From Desulfuromonadales bacterium (GTDB lineage: Bacteria > Desulfobacterota > Desulfuromonadia > Desulfuromonadales > Geopsychrobacteraceae): a stretch of DNA of 64,000 nucleotides. The notes under the pieces are model-generated. The model did no database searches. It saw nothing but the letters and a program-made list of their open reading frames with translations, and was not told the origin of the DNA. Where the stretch lies: NCBI GenBank assembly GCA_019429255.1, contig JAHYIY010000006.1, positions 56,042 to 120,041 on the forward strand. The letters run 5' to 3'. Below are positions 52,693 to 62,002 of the stretch, in pieces. Position numbers and translations under genes: made by a program. Each line of letters opens with the position of its first letter. Position 1 is the first letter of the stretch.

Positions 52693-54126
52693 CTAATATT
52701 TCTGGAATTGCCTATCTTCAGACAGCTGTTGCAGTTGCCGGACGATCATTTCATAAAGACGAGCACTGGTTTTTCCCAGAATGTCGGCATCCTGTTTTTG
52801 CAGAGCATGAAAAAGCTGGCTGCAGACCTTGCGATCGTCATTGCTCCAGTTGCTGGTAAAGCCTTTTTTGTCGTCATCCTGCTCTCTAAGCAGGACGGCC
52901 TGGTCGTAGTCGCGGCGCCCATGGGCCCAGTTGATGACATGAGAGGTGAACAGCAGACAGCGATCCAGCAGAATGAACAGCAGCTGGATGTTGCGCGCCG
53001 GACCAACCTGGATCGATTCGCCTCCAACCTTGAAGCCAAGTAACTCAAAACCGTCAATCAGATCCTTCCCCTTAAACAGGGTGCCGGCGGCACCGAGAAA
53101 TCCTCCCAATGCTGAAAACACCCCGAAGCTGACGCCGGCGGCGGCCAAGTCGATACCGGCACCGATAGTCGCGCCACTGATGGCGCCGGCGAGAACCAGC
53201 TGTTTGTTGGTCAATCCCAGAAATTCCCAGGTTTTGTCGCTGAACAGGTCCTCCTGGAGGATCGAATGCGGAGGCAACTCAAGATCAAAGATGTTGTGTT
53301 TATAAAGGGTGCGGATGGCCTTGCGGGTCTGTTGCTCTTTGCGACTGACGTAGTCCCGATAATCTTGTGTCAGTTTCTTTTTGATCGAGGTTTCATCGTC
53401 CTTTGTACCGCAGGTTGCCGTGGTACGGTAATCAAGGACATCACGCAGCAGTTCAACAATCAGCTCGGCGCTACGCTGATTGCGTGCTTGCCAGTCCCTT
53501 TGAAAGGTGGTGATGACTTTTTTCAGCAGCGGTTCCAGTTGCTGATCGATGGCTTTGAGACTTTCCAACAGCTCAATCCGCTGGACGTAGTTGGCGCGAC
53601 ATGAATTAAAAACCCGGATGGCATTGAAGTGCTTGCGAAACTCGGCATGCCAACTGTCAAGATAGCTGCTGTCCTCTCCCTTGCTGTTGATCACCGCCAA
53701 ACGTGGCGCCCCGGTCAGGCGCAGAATCTCCATCTCCGCTTTATCCATGTTGCGCAACGGCCGTGAACCGTCAACCACAAAAATGACCCCGGCTCCAGCT
53801 GCCACCGGGGCCAGCAGAGCGCAGTCATCATGAAATTCGGGGTTTTCACGATGCGCATCAATAAAGGTTGGCAGCAGTTGGTCGGTCGGCCCCTGATAGG
53901 ACTGCATCCAGGTCAGGGTCTGGCGCGGGTTCTGAAAACCCGGCGTATCGACAAAGCGGATAAGCTCCTGCCCATCAATGATCACCGGAAAACTTTGAAT
54001 GTCGGTGGTTTCACCGGGAACAGGACTGATCCTGACCGAATCATCTTCGGCCAGGGTGGATAGAACGGAGGATTTTCCCTCGTTAGGGTGGCCGATAACG
54101 GCGAATATGGGAATAGCGGTTGTCAT
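52693..54126 (-). CDS. GTPase with DUF3482 domain
   Basis: 477 residues. The Era/YihA-like GTPase domain has the P-loop GHPNEGKSSVLSTLA (12-26), the switch II motif VDTPGFQNP and a G4-like NSKGED. The C-terminal half is the DUF3482 region, with a glycine/alanine-rich segment (LVLAGAISGATIGAGIDLAAAGVSFGVFSALGGFLGAAG) that may insert in or lie on a membrane. The neighbouring DUF2868 membrane protein overlaps its start by one base; the two families are repeatedly paired. Function unknown; a membrane-stress or transport-regulating GTPase is possible. Confidence 0.85.
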   Translation of the reverse strand: MTTAIPIFAVIGHPNEGKSSVLSTLAEDDSVRISPVPGETTDIQSFPVIIDGQELIRFVDTPGFQNPRQTLTWMQSYQGPTDQLLPTFIDAHRENPEFHDDCALLAPVAAGAGVIFVVDGSRPLRNMDKAEMEILRLTGAPRLAVINSKGEDSSYLDSWHAEFRKHFNAIRVFNSCRANYVQRIELLESLKAIDQQLEPLLKKVITTFQRDWQARNQRSAELIVELLRDVLDYRTTATCGTKDDETSIKKKLTQDYRDYVSRKEQQTRKAIRTLYKHNIFDLELPPHSILQEDLFSDKTWEFLGLTNKQLVLAGAISGATIGAGIDLAAAGVSFGVFSALGGFLGAAGTLFKGKDLIDGFELLGFKVGGESIQVGPARNIQLLFILLDRCLLFTSHVINWAHGRRDYDQAVLLREQDDDKKGFTSNWSNDDRKVCSQLFHALQKQDADILGKTSARLYEMIVRQLQQLSEDRQFQKY

Positions 54127-55694
54127 CAGTTACGCACCAGGGGGAAAACATCCAGATAGGGATCTGCCAGGGCTTTAGTGGTCTTCAGCCAGATAGTCAG
54201 GTCCTGTGATTGAACCGGGGTCAATGGTTTGTCCGCAGCCGGCTTGCCGATCAACGCGATCGAAAGGGGCGATGAACTGCCAATAATCCAGCGCAGGTGC
54301 CTGAGCAGGGTGGTGATCTCACGGATCGGTGGTTGCCAGGCTTCCTGCAATACAACAATGCCGGCGAGGTCGTGTGCTTTTAGTGTGTTGCTGACCTGAT
54401 CGAGAAAAGCCCCGGAAGATTCCATGATGGCACCGTGACGGAGCGGTATCAGCGGGCTGTTTTTGTCAAGTTCAGCCAGATGGGGAGCCAGAAGATCAAC
54501 AGGACAAAGGTCCCACAACTCGTCAGGGATGATCAGCAGATGCCCGCTACCGGTCAGTGCTGTCTGTCGCAGCCCTGGCGCCGGAGTCGGCTGTTGGCGC
54601 GCCGCCGGCGGAGGGATCTGCTGCTGCGCTTCTGTTTGTACCAGCGGCGTCAGCATGCGCCGGCGCAACTGGCGGAAGGCGGCGCTGTCGCAGGGAAGCT
54701 GTTTCAGTCCGGCGCGCAGCCGGTAACTCCCCCAACCCAGCAGCAACAAGCGCGGCAGTAGCCCGTAAATCAGTACGCCACACAACAGAAACGGCCACCA
54801 GGAGGTAAGCCCCGCGCTGGTAAGGCGCCAATAGCCTTCAATCAGGACAATCTTGCTGCCGATAATCTGCTCAAGCCCGGGATAGGCCCACTCTGCCGGC
54901 AGCAGCCAGGCCCAGGGCAGGGCGATCCAGCGTACCAGTTCGGCGAGAAAAAGATCGGTCAACGGCAGGGTCGACTGCCAACCGAAGGCGATATCAGTGA
55001 AACTGATTTTGGCCAGCAGAGTCAGCAGCACCCCAAGATTAAAGCCGCTGCCGGCCAGCTGTAGCAGGATAAAGGCCGGCCACAACAACAGATTGCCGTA
55101 GATCTGGCGGAGTTGCTGCAAACTACCTGATGCGGCCTGCAGGTCAAGTCGTCGCGTAGCGGGCAGGTGTTTCTGTGAACGTCTGAAAAGAGAGGTAAAG
55201 AGTCTGGCCAGGGCGCGGGTGAGCAGGGTATAGAGGACGGATTTTGGGCCTTTCCCCTGGCGCAGCAAGCGATAACCGAAGAGCCCGAGGTTGAGGATGA
55301 CCAGCAGCAGTTGCACGAGGATAAAGATGGCAAAAAAACCGGATACATTGACCGGCGTGGTGCCGTCATAACGGAGAAAGGATGCCGCCAGGCCGCTACC
55401 CGCCAGCAGACTGAGCAACAACAGCAGTCCAGCACTCAGGGAGGTGGCTTCCTGCCAGATCTGCCCCGGTAGAGGCAGTTGCTGCCGCTGATATTCCTGA
55501 CGACGGGCACAAAGCCAATGGCCGGCCAGCGTGGGCGTGGAAGGTTCAGCGCTCACATCAAGCCCGGTGGCAATATAAATGGCACGGTCGCGCCGGCGCA
55601 GTTCAGTATCATCGCCCTGTTCAAGACGTGGTTCATCACGCTTGAACAGAAATTCAAGGTCAAGGATATCAGGCAGAGAAAATAATGGTTTCAT
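54126..55694 (-). CDS. DUF2868 membrane protein
   Basis: 522 residues with several hydrophobic segments in the N-terminal half (SAGLLLLLSLLAGSGLAASF, FFAIFILVQLLLVILNLGLFGY, LLLWPAFILLQLAGSGFNLGVLLTLL and others) and a soluble C-terminal part. It is translationally coupled to the DUF3482 GTPase downstream (one-base overlap). The pair probably forms a membrane-bound GTPase unit. No enzymatic motif is recognised. MITE copy 6 lies 40 bp upstream of its start, in the promoter region shared with the divergent hydrolase gene. Confidence 0.8.
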   Translation of the reverse strand: MKPLFSLPDILDLEFLFKRDEPRLEQGDDTELRRRDRAIYIATGLDVSAEPSTPTLAGHWLCARRQEYQRQQLPLPGQIWQEATSLSAGLLLLLSLLAGSGLAASFLRYDGTTPVNVSGFFAIFILVQLLLVILNLGLFGYRLLRQGKGPKSVLYTLLTRALARLFTSLFRRSQKHLPATRRLDLQAASGSLQQLRQIYGNLLLWPAFILLQLAGSGFNLGVLLTLLAKISFTDIAFGWQSTLPLTDLFLAELVRWIALPWAWLLPAEWAYPGLEQIIGSKIVLIEGYWRLTSAGLTSWWPFLLCGVLIYGLLPRLLLLGWGSYRLRAGLKQLPCDSAAFRQLRRRMLTPLVQTEAQQQIPPPAARQQPTPAPGLRQTALTGSGHLLIIPDELWDLCPVDLLAPHLAELDKNSPLIPLRHGAIMESSGAFLDQVSNTLKAHDLAGIVVLQEAWQPPIREITTLLRHLRWIIGSSSPLSIALIGKPAADKPLTPVQSQDLTIWLKTTKALADPYLDVFPLVRN

Positions 55695-55734
55695 TGACGG
55701 CGGCGCTATCGGATTGAGATACTGTTAATTGAGT

Positions 55735-55889
55735 GTGTCTGTTCTTACACCGGATTGGGAATCCTATGTCAAGGGACGCGATTGTTTCCCGCCGGGTCAT
55801 CCATGACCGCTTGCTGTCGCCGTCCATGGCGACAAACACCCTTGCCACAGGATCCCCGACCCTGCGCAAGGGCAGAGCTGAATAGTTAC
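55735..55889 (+). mobile_element. MITE copy 6, long subfamily
   Basis: 155 bp from GTGTCTGTTC to GAATAGTTAC with the full hairpin set. The left end has drifted (TTCTTACACC for TTCAGCACC). Flanks AATTGAGT and AATACATT match at only five of eight positions, so a target duplication is uncertain. It occupies the divergent promoter region between the DUF2868 and hydrolase genes. Confidence 0.82.
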
Positions 55890-55976
55890 AATACATTTTC
55901 ATTGTGCCGGAATCATAACAAAAAACCGCCGGTTGCGACAGCCTGTTGCTGCAACGTCTTACCCGGGAGGTTCATC

Positions 55977-56726
55977 ATGCATGATCTGCTCAACCATCCG
56001 TTAATCTCGCAACGTTATTTTTTTCCGCGCCGGGGATTTTTGTCTGAGCCTTTTATGGTGGAGGTCGAAGGGGCACAACTCGGCTGTTATTACCATGAGG
56101 TTGATCCGCAGGCCAAAACCCTGGTGCATTTTCACGGTAATGGCGAAATTGTCGATGACTGGCTGGATGGCTTCGTCGAGGCCATCGCTCATGCGGGACT
56201 TAACTGCTTTCTGGCAGAGTACCGTGGTTACGGTAGGTCAACCGGCGAACCGCAGCTGGGAAAGATGCTGGAGGATGTCAAGGCAACAATTGCCGCTTTG
56301 CCGCTTCCGCCCGAGCAGTTGCTTATTTTCGGACGCAGCGTCGGTGCTATTTTCGCTCTGGAGGCGGTCCGACTCTTTCCGGATGTGGCCGGACTGGTGA
56401 TCGAGAGTGGTATCGCCGATGTGCGCGAACGTCTGCTGTTACGGGTGCACCCGCAGGAGCTGGGAGTCAGTTTGCCGGAATTTGATCGAGCCGTCGATGC
56501 TCATCTCAATCATCAGCGCAAAATCGCTGTTTACCCGGGCCCGCTGTTGGTGATGCATACGCGCAACGACGGGCTGGTAAGTGCCCGGCACGCTGAAAAG
56601 CTTTATCAGTGGGCTCCCGGACGCAAGGAATTGAAGATTTTCCCCCACGGTAATCATAACGACATCATGTCCGTTAACACCCGCGAGTATTTTTCAACCC
56701 TTCAGGGTTTTATCGCCACCTTGTGA
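55977..56726 (+). CDS. Alpha/beta hydrolase
   Basis: 249 residues. The catalytic serine is in FGRSVGAIF (GxSxG form GRSVG), the acid in HTRNDGLVS and the His in PHGNHNDIM; the oxyanion HGNGE lies at about residue 51, with EYRGYGRSTG following. Such proteins are often esterases or acyl-peptide-type hydrolases; the substrate is unknown. The ATG at 55977 has GGGAGG ahead of it; the frame continues upstream only through MITE copy 6. It is monocistronic. Confidence 0.87.
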   Translation: MHDLLNHPLISQRYFFPRRGFLSEPFMVEVEGAQLGCYYHEVDPQAKTLVHFHGNGEIVDDWLDGFVEAIAHAGLNCFLAEYRGYGRSTGEPQLGKMLEDVKATIAALPLPPEQLLIFGRSVGAIFALEAVRLFPDVAGLVIESGIADVRERLLLRVHPQELGVSLPEFDRAVDAHLNHQRKIAVYPGPLLVMHTRNDGLVSARHAEKLYQWAPGRKELKIFPHGNHNDIMSVNTREYFSTLQGFIATL

Positions 56727-56781
56727 CAGGATTTTTATGGGGCTGATAAAGGGTATTTGCTCGGCGTCGGGTCGGGGTGGC

Positions 56782-56794
56782 GCTGAATAATTAC
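56782..56794 (+). mobile_element. MITE right-end remnant at the kinase stop codon
   Basis: GCTGAATAATTAC matches the right terminus GCTGAATAGTTAC with one change. Read on the minus strand it is GTAATTATTCAGC, and its TAA (56791-56793) is the stop codon of the sensor kinase gene. The GTCGGGTCGGGG just outside resembles arm sequence. The short length makes this tentative. Confidence 0.45.
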
Positions 56795-59775
56795 GATGAA
56801 CGCAGGGTTAATGCCGCGCTGAGTTCGTTGAGATCAAAAGGTTTAGCCAGCACCGCACAAAATCCGTGTTGCCGATAATTAGCCATAATCGGATCCTGAG
56901 AGTAACCGCTTGACACAACAATGCGGGCGTCAGGGTCTAGGGCAAGAATTTCCTGTGCTGCTTCTTTGCCGCCTTTGCCACCGGGGACGGTGAGGTCAAG
57001 AATTGTCAAACAGATGGGAGGTTCTTTGTCTAGATATTCCCGATACAGACGAACGGCCTCTTCTCCGTCAGCCGCCGCCAGCGATTCCAAACCGAATTCC
57101 TCGAGCATCAGACAGATGGTCTGGCACACCGGTTCCTCATCATCCATCACCAGCACCTTGCCCTGAAGTCTGTTGTTCGCAAGCTTTTCAGCTTGGACTT
57201 TGAGCTCCTGTCGTTTTTTCGCTGAGGCTGGCAGGAAAATGCCGAAGCTGGTGCCTTGTCCAGGTGATGAGTCAACCTGAATGTGGCCTTCATGTTTACT
57301 GATAATTGAGTGAACGATAGACAACCCCAGGCCGCTGCCCTGAGGTTTGGTGGAAAAGTAGGGGTCAAAGACCTTGTCGATGATTTCAGCGGGGATCCCC
57401 TCACCCTGATCGCTGATGCTCACCCGTATGTATTGTCTGGCGGGATCAAGAGGTGTGCCGACTATTTCATCCGCATCAGCAACAGCGCAGGAGACGGCAA
57501 CAACCCCTCCTTTCGGCATTGACTGTACGGCATTAAGGATCAGGTTCTGAATCACCTGACTGATCTGATTGATATCGACATCCACCAGCGGCAGTGCATC
57601 GGCAAAATCGTATCGGCAGGATACTTCTGCCCCATGGAGAATGAAATCTGTTGAATCCTTGATAATTTCCAGCAGAGAGGCTGTTTGTCTGATCGGTTGC
57701 CCCCCCTTGGCGAAAGTCAGGAGTTGTCTGGTCAGATCGCGGGCACGCAGGGACGCTTTGGTCGCATCTTCGAGGCGTTTACGGGTTTTTTCCGCGAGAT
57801 TGGAATCCAGTAAAGACAGATCGATATTACCAAGAATCGCGGAAAGCATATTGTTGAAATCGTGGGCTATACCGCCGGCCAATAAACCGAGGGACTCAAT
57901 TTTTCTGACCTTCTCGAGTTCACGTTCGAGGCGATATTGATCGGTGACATCACGGAATACCAGTACCACGCCGATGGTTTCCCCACTACTGGTGATAATG
58001 GGTGCACCACTGTCAGCGATACTGCGCTTTTCTCCATCGCGGGATATAAGCGCAGTATGGTTCGCCAGGCCAACTGTCTGCCCCGAGGCAAGCACTTTTT
58101 TCACCGGATTTTCGCAGGGTGCGCCGCTCAGCTCATTGATGATGTTGAAAATCTCATCAAGGGAACGACCTGTTGCTTCGTTGTTGTTCCAGCCGGTGAG
58201 TTGTTCGGCAATTGGATTCATCCGCATTACTCGACCATTGGTGTCGGTGGTGATGACCGCGTCCCCAATGCTGTCGAGGGTGACGGCGAGTTGCTCTTTT
58301 TCGGCGGCAAGGGCCCGCTCGGCTTCTTTTTTGTCAGTGATGTCGGTCGCTATTTCAAGCCGTACCGTTCGCCCGTCGACCCAATTGATGGCTCGATCTA
58401 TGATGTAGTACCAAAGCTGGTTTCTGGTGTTATGAAATTCCCAGGTATGGATGCCGGCAGGTTGTCCTTGCGCGTCAATCAATAAATGGTTCGTACAAAA
58501 AGGGCATGGCCCTGATTGATCCGATTGAATTGCCCGCCAGCAGACCTGGCCGGTGACATCACCAAAAATCTTTCTGCCATGGCGGTTAATAAAAAGAACT
58601 TCGTAGGTCTGCATGTCGGCGACGTAGACCAGCGCATCAAGGCTGTCCATAATCAGGCGAACGCGCGCTTCACTCTCCCTTAAGTTGTTGTGGTTGGCCT
58701 TGATCTTGGTTGCCATTTCGTAAAAGACATCGGTCAGTGTTGCTATTTCCCTTGGGGCAACACGAATAGATGGCCGCTCGGGGAGGGCTCCGGATGCTAG
58801 ATCGCGGCTGAACTCGGCAAGGGTTGTTATCGGCTTGACCAGGGTGACACGGCTCATGCGCCAGGCCAGGAACAAGGTTGCAATCATGGCGGCGGCCAAG
58901 AGCAACAGATTGCGTGTCAGAATGGAGTTGGCGGATTGGAGAATTTCCTGCTCGGAGATGCCTGCCCATACGTAGGCATAGGCAGGTGTGTCTGGATTCA
59001 GACTGATGGGTTCAAAAGCGATGACACGTTGCGTGCCATCCGACCCGCGGCTTTTGAATAATCCTGTTTCCATCGCCGCTTGGGCCTTATTCCAGGCTTC
59101 TTGTGAAACGGGTTGTCCGATCGGGTTAGTGTCCGGGCGTGTGGGGGCATAAAAAAGCCGGATACCCTGATGATCTGTAATCGCAATTAGGGATTGATCG
59201 GAGAGTTGAGGAATATCCTGCAAAGTCGAAAAGCGTGAGAGATTAACGGCGGCGGTTAATACTCCACGGACTTTCCCGTCGACAGTTCTGACCGGGTAAG
59301 CAAATGCTAAAGCGGGTTCAATGATACCGACTCGTGCGATGATGTATTCACCAACAGCAAAATCATTGCCGGCAATGGCTTCGTTAAAGTGCTTGCGATC
59401 CGCCAGGTTGATGCTTTCAAAGGGAAAGGCAGCAGCTAACACATCACCGCTTAAGTCAGTCAGGGTGAAGTTCTGAAAATCGGGATTCTGTTTGATCAGA
59501 GATTGAAATATCTTTTCGCCGGCAGCGAGGTCAAAGGCCTGGATTTCCGGCAGCAGCGCGAGGGTAGAAAGGATGCTACGGCTGGTATTGACAAGATCCA
59601 GCTGTGCTTGTGCCATACTGTGGGTGAGGAGTTGAACGTTTTTTTCAGCAGCTTTAATGGCGATTTGCCGTTGTTCAAAACCGCTAAAGAGCAAAATGCT
59701 GAAGGCGGGAATCAATGCGATAATCAGCAATAGAGCAAGATTTCTGCCGATGGATCCCTCGAGCCAACACTTCAT
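56791..59775 (-). CDS. Hybrid sensor histidine kinase with dCache, HAMP, two PAS and receiver domains
   Basis: 994 residues. An N-terminal helix (about 10-32), an extracytoplasmic double-Cache sensor (to about 285), a second helix and HAMP follow. The first PAS domain has VCWRAIQSDQSGPCPFC, a Cys pair often seen in deltaproteobacterial sensors; the second PAS (LDSIGDAVITTDTNG) precedes HisKA (GGIAHDFNNMLSAI), a HATPase (GSGLGLSIVHSI) and a receiver (Asp in LTILDLTVPGG, Lys in LAKPFD). No HPt or output domain is present, so a partner is needed. The ATG at 59775 is preferred over longer frames. The signal is probably a small organic molecule. Confidence 0.9.
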   Translation of the reverse strand: MKCWLEGSIGRNLALLLIIALIPAFSILLFSGFEQRQIAIKAAEKNVQLLTHSMAQAQLDLVNTSRSILSTLALLPEIQAFDLAAGEKIFQSLIKQNPDFQNFTLTDLSGDVLAAAFPFESINLADRKHFNEAIAGNDFAVGEYIIARVGIIEPALAFAYPVRTVDGKVRGVLTAAVNLSRFSTLQDIPQLSDQSLIAITDHQGIRLFYAPTRPDTNPIGQPVSQEAWNKAQAAMETGLFKSRGSDGTQRVIAFEPISLNPDTPAYAYVWAGISEQEILQSANSILTRNLLLLAAAMIATLFLAWRMSRVTLVKPITTLAEFSRDLASGALPERPSIRVAPREIATLTDVFYEMATKIKANHNNLRESEARVRLIMDSLDALVYVADMQTYEVLFINRHGRKIFGDVTGQVCWRAIQSDQSGPCPFCTNHLLIDAQGQPAGIHTWEFHNTRNQLWYYIIDRAINWVDGRTVRLEIATDITDKKEAERALAAEKEQLAVTLDSIGDAVITTDTNGRVMRMNPIAEQLTGWNNNEATGRSLDEIFNIINELSGAPCENPVKKVLASGQTVGLANHTALISRDGEKRSIADSGAPIITSSGETIGVVLVFRDVTDQYRLERELEKVRKIESLGLLAGGIAHDFNNMLSAILGNIDLSLLDSNLAEKTRKRLEDATKASLRARDLTRQLLTFAKGGQPIRQTASLLEIIKDSTDFILHGAEVSCRYDFADALPLVDVDINQISQVIQNLILNAVQSMPKGGVVAVSCAVADADEIVGTPLDPARQYIRVSISDQGEGIPAEIIDKVFDPYFSTKPQGSGLGLSIVHSIISKHEGHIQVDSSPGQGTSFGIFLPASAKKRQELKVQAEKLANNRLQGKVLVMDDEEPVCQTICLMLEEFGLESLAAADGEEAVRLYREYLDKEPPICLTILDLTVPGGKGGKEAAQEILALDPDARIVVSSGYSQDPIMANYRQHGFCAVLAKPFDLNELSAALTLRSS

Positions 59776-59950
59776 GCAAAAGCCCCCGGCGTGGTTTATG
59801 GTGCGCAAACTTTTTATATAAAACGATTTTTCGCATACTAGCATCTGTTTAACGCAACTCCAAATATTTATTGTAGTCACTTAATGCTTGCCGTGCCATG
59901 GGTAGCGTGGCTATACTTATAAAACTAAACTAATGTTGTGGTCGGGTCGT

Positions 59951-61969
59951 ATGTCCCAGGATTCATTTCTTATTGTTAAGCAATATCCGCAGCCGCCGGA
60001 GCGGTTTGAGGATTTTCTGCGTCTGCTGTTCGAACGTCACCAGCTCGACATGTTTCAGGGTCGTCAGCGGCTGCTTGGCCACAGCCTGGCCCAGCTGGCA
60101 CAGGGGGCGCGCAACGAGCTGGAACAGATCTCGGCATCCCTGTCCGAAGCAGGTCATGTTCATTGGCTGATAGACCCGGTACCGCCTGCTTTTGCCCCCC
60201 GACGAATCTATGGACTCGAAACCTCCAGCAGCGGGGTGGTGTTTGCCTGCCGGGATGAAGAGATCGAGTTTGCTCAAGGTACAAGTGTTCTGGCGGTGCT
60301 GGCTGATGTCTCTGGGGGGCTGGCGGACAAGCTCATGGCACGTATACTGGCCGGCAACGCCTACCGTGGACGTGAGGCGATGCAAGCTGAAGGCCCGCAG
60401 CAACTGTTCAGCATGATTCTCCAGGGACAACCTGTTCTTGATTTCTATCGCCTCGACGAAAACAAAAAAATAACTGCAGCGGTGCGGGTCTTCCCCGGGC
60501 GCTTCAACCCCCAGGGGCTGGGCGAAGCCGCCACCTTGAGCAGTCGCAAAAATCTTGAAGCGCTGCTTACATTGATGGAGGAACAATCCGCCGCTTTTCA
60601 ACTCCATGTCGATCTCGGGGTGGCCCTGTTGCCGGGTTGTCAGTTGCGCCGCGCGGATAAAAATGATCAGGATGCCCTGCGCCATAACCTCAATCGCATG
60701 ACCCGCTATGGCTGGTTGATGGCCGATCTGTGGCGCCATGGTTCACTGCCGCGCCGGACCGGCGGCAACCTGAATCAAAATGTAGGACCAGGCGGGTTGG
60801 GAACCCTGCTGGCGGCCCCACTAATGGCCAGCGGAGAAATAGACCGGGAAGCAACTGTGGGGGCGCATCCCCTGATGGATGAATTGAGGGATGACATTAC
60901 CGCCGCTACGGGTGATCCTGACAAAACCGGATCGAACAACCGGCAGAACCTTGCGCGGCGGTCAACGATCCCGATGTTGCCGGCGCCTCCGCCAAATTCC
61001 CCCGTGGCCTGGACCGCACAACGCATCTGGACACTGATCTTAGTTGCTGGTGGTTTTATTGTCTTCTTCCTGCTGCTACTGGCTGATCGCAGTGATCTGA
61101 TTGACCAGATCGCTTACCACAGTATTGCTTCCGGTGCGGTGCCCTTTGTTCTGGCTGTTTTGTCTTCTGGTTATGGATTTTACCATCTGCGCATCAAACG
61201 CAAGATCGAGAATACCCCCACCAGCCGGATCCGCTCCGTTGCCATGGGAATGGTAGAGGTCAAGGGCAAAGCCCTGCGCAAGTATGCCCTGGTGGCCCCC
61301 ATGTCGCATACGCCCTGTGTGTACTATCGCCTGACCCGCTATCGCAAGGACAAAAATAACCGGTGGCAGGCGATCAGTGTCACCTCCAGCGATAGCGCTT
61401 GTTTTTTTCTTGAAGATGGCACCGGTCGCATCGAAATCAATCCTGCCGGTGGTCGGGTACGTGCCGGAACCCGGCAGGAAGGTTTCCCCGGTCAGGTCGG
61501 CCTGACCCGTTTTGATTCCGATCAGACGGAAAAATGGCAAGAAGAGATTATTGTTGAAGGGACCCTGCTCTATGTCCTCGGTTTCGCATCTAACAAGCCT
61601 GCAGAAGGTGAATCTTTGCGTGAAGAGGTGCAGAAATCGCTCCGTGATCTCAAACAGGATCCATCACGTTTAAAGCAGTTTGATCTTGACGGTGACGGAA
61701 AAATCTGTGTTGATGAATGGGATGCGGCGCGGGCCCAGATGGAAGAAGAGATCTACCATCAGCGGTTGATCCAGCACAGTCAGCAGCGCCGCCGCCAGGA
61801 AGATCATATCGTCATCGGGCGCCAGCCCGGGCGGCCGCTGATTATCGCTGAAACCCACTGCGAGACCCATTTGACTGGAAAATATCGCAACACGGCAATT
61901 GGTTTATTATTGTTAAGCACCCTCTTGACCGGGGGATCCATCTATTTACTGCTAAATTACATACAATAA
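59951..61969 (+). CDS. GIDE-domain membrane protein with EF-hand and unknown N-terminal half
   Basis: 672 residues. Residues 1 to about 340 match nothing I recognise; a Pro-rich linker follows, then two membrane helices (about 359-378 and 392-412), a GIDE domain (about 420-560, TSRIRSVAMGMVEVKGKAL), an EF-hand loop FDLDGDGKICVDEWDAA (about 576-590) and a final helix (647-670). GIDE domains occur in mitochondrial E3 ligase MUL1 but bacterial ones lack the RING, so a ligase activity is not implied. It is followed by lemA after 33 bp, a frequent pairing. The start codon is uncertain (59933 or 59951). Confidence 0.75.
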   Translation: MSQDSFLIVKQYPQPPERFEDFLRLLFERHQLDMFQGRQRLLGHSLAQLAQGARNELEQISASLSEAGHVHWLIDPVPPAFAPRRIYGLETSSSGVVFACRDEEIEFAQGTSVLAVLADVSGGLADKLMARILAGNAYRGREAMQAEGPQQLFSMILQGQPVLDFYRLDENKKITAAVRVFPGRFNPQGLGEAATLSSRKNLEALLTLMEEQSAAFQLHVDLGVALLPGCQLRRADKNDQDALRHNLNRMTRYGWLMADLWRHGSLPRRTGGNLNQNVGPGGLGTLLAAPLMASGEIDREATVGAHPLMDELRDDITAATGDPDKTGSNNRQNLARRSTIPMLPAPPPNSPVAWTAQRIWTLILVAGGFIVFFLLLLADRSDLIDQIAYHSIASGAVPFVLAVLSSGYGFYHLRIKRKIENTPTSRIRSVAMGMVEVKGKALRKYALVAPMSHTPCVYYRLTRYRKDKNNRWQAISVTSSDSACFFLEDGTGRIEINPAGGRVRAGTRQEGFPGQVGLTRFDSDQTEKWQEEIIVEGTLLYVLGFASNKPAEGESLREEVQKSLRDLKQDPSRLKQFDLDGDGKICVDEWDAARAQMEEEIYHQRLIQHSQQRRRQEDHIVIGRQPGRPLIIAETHCETHLTGKYRNTAIGLLLLSTLLTGGSIYLLLNYIQ

Positions 61970-62002
61970 TCTTCCCATCTTACCTGAAAAAGGAGTTTAG
62001 TT

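Noticed and set aside
59951..61969. Ubiquitin E3 ligase function for the GIDE protein
   Set aside because: The name comes from the mitochondrial MUL1 relative. No RING finger cysteines are present here, so ligase activity cannot be claimed.
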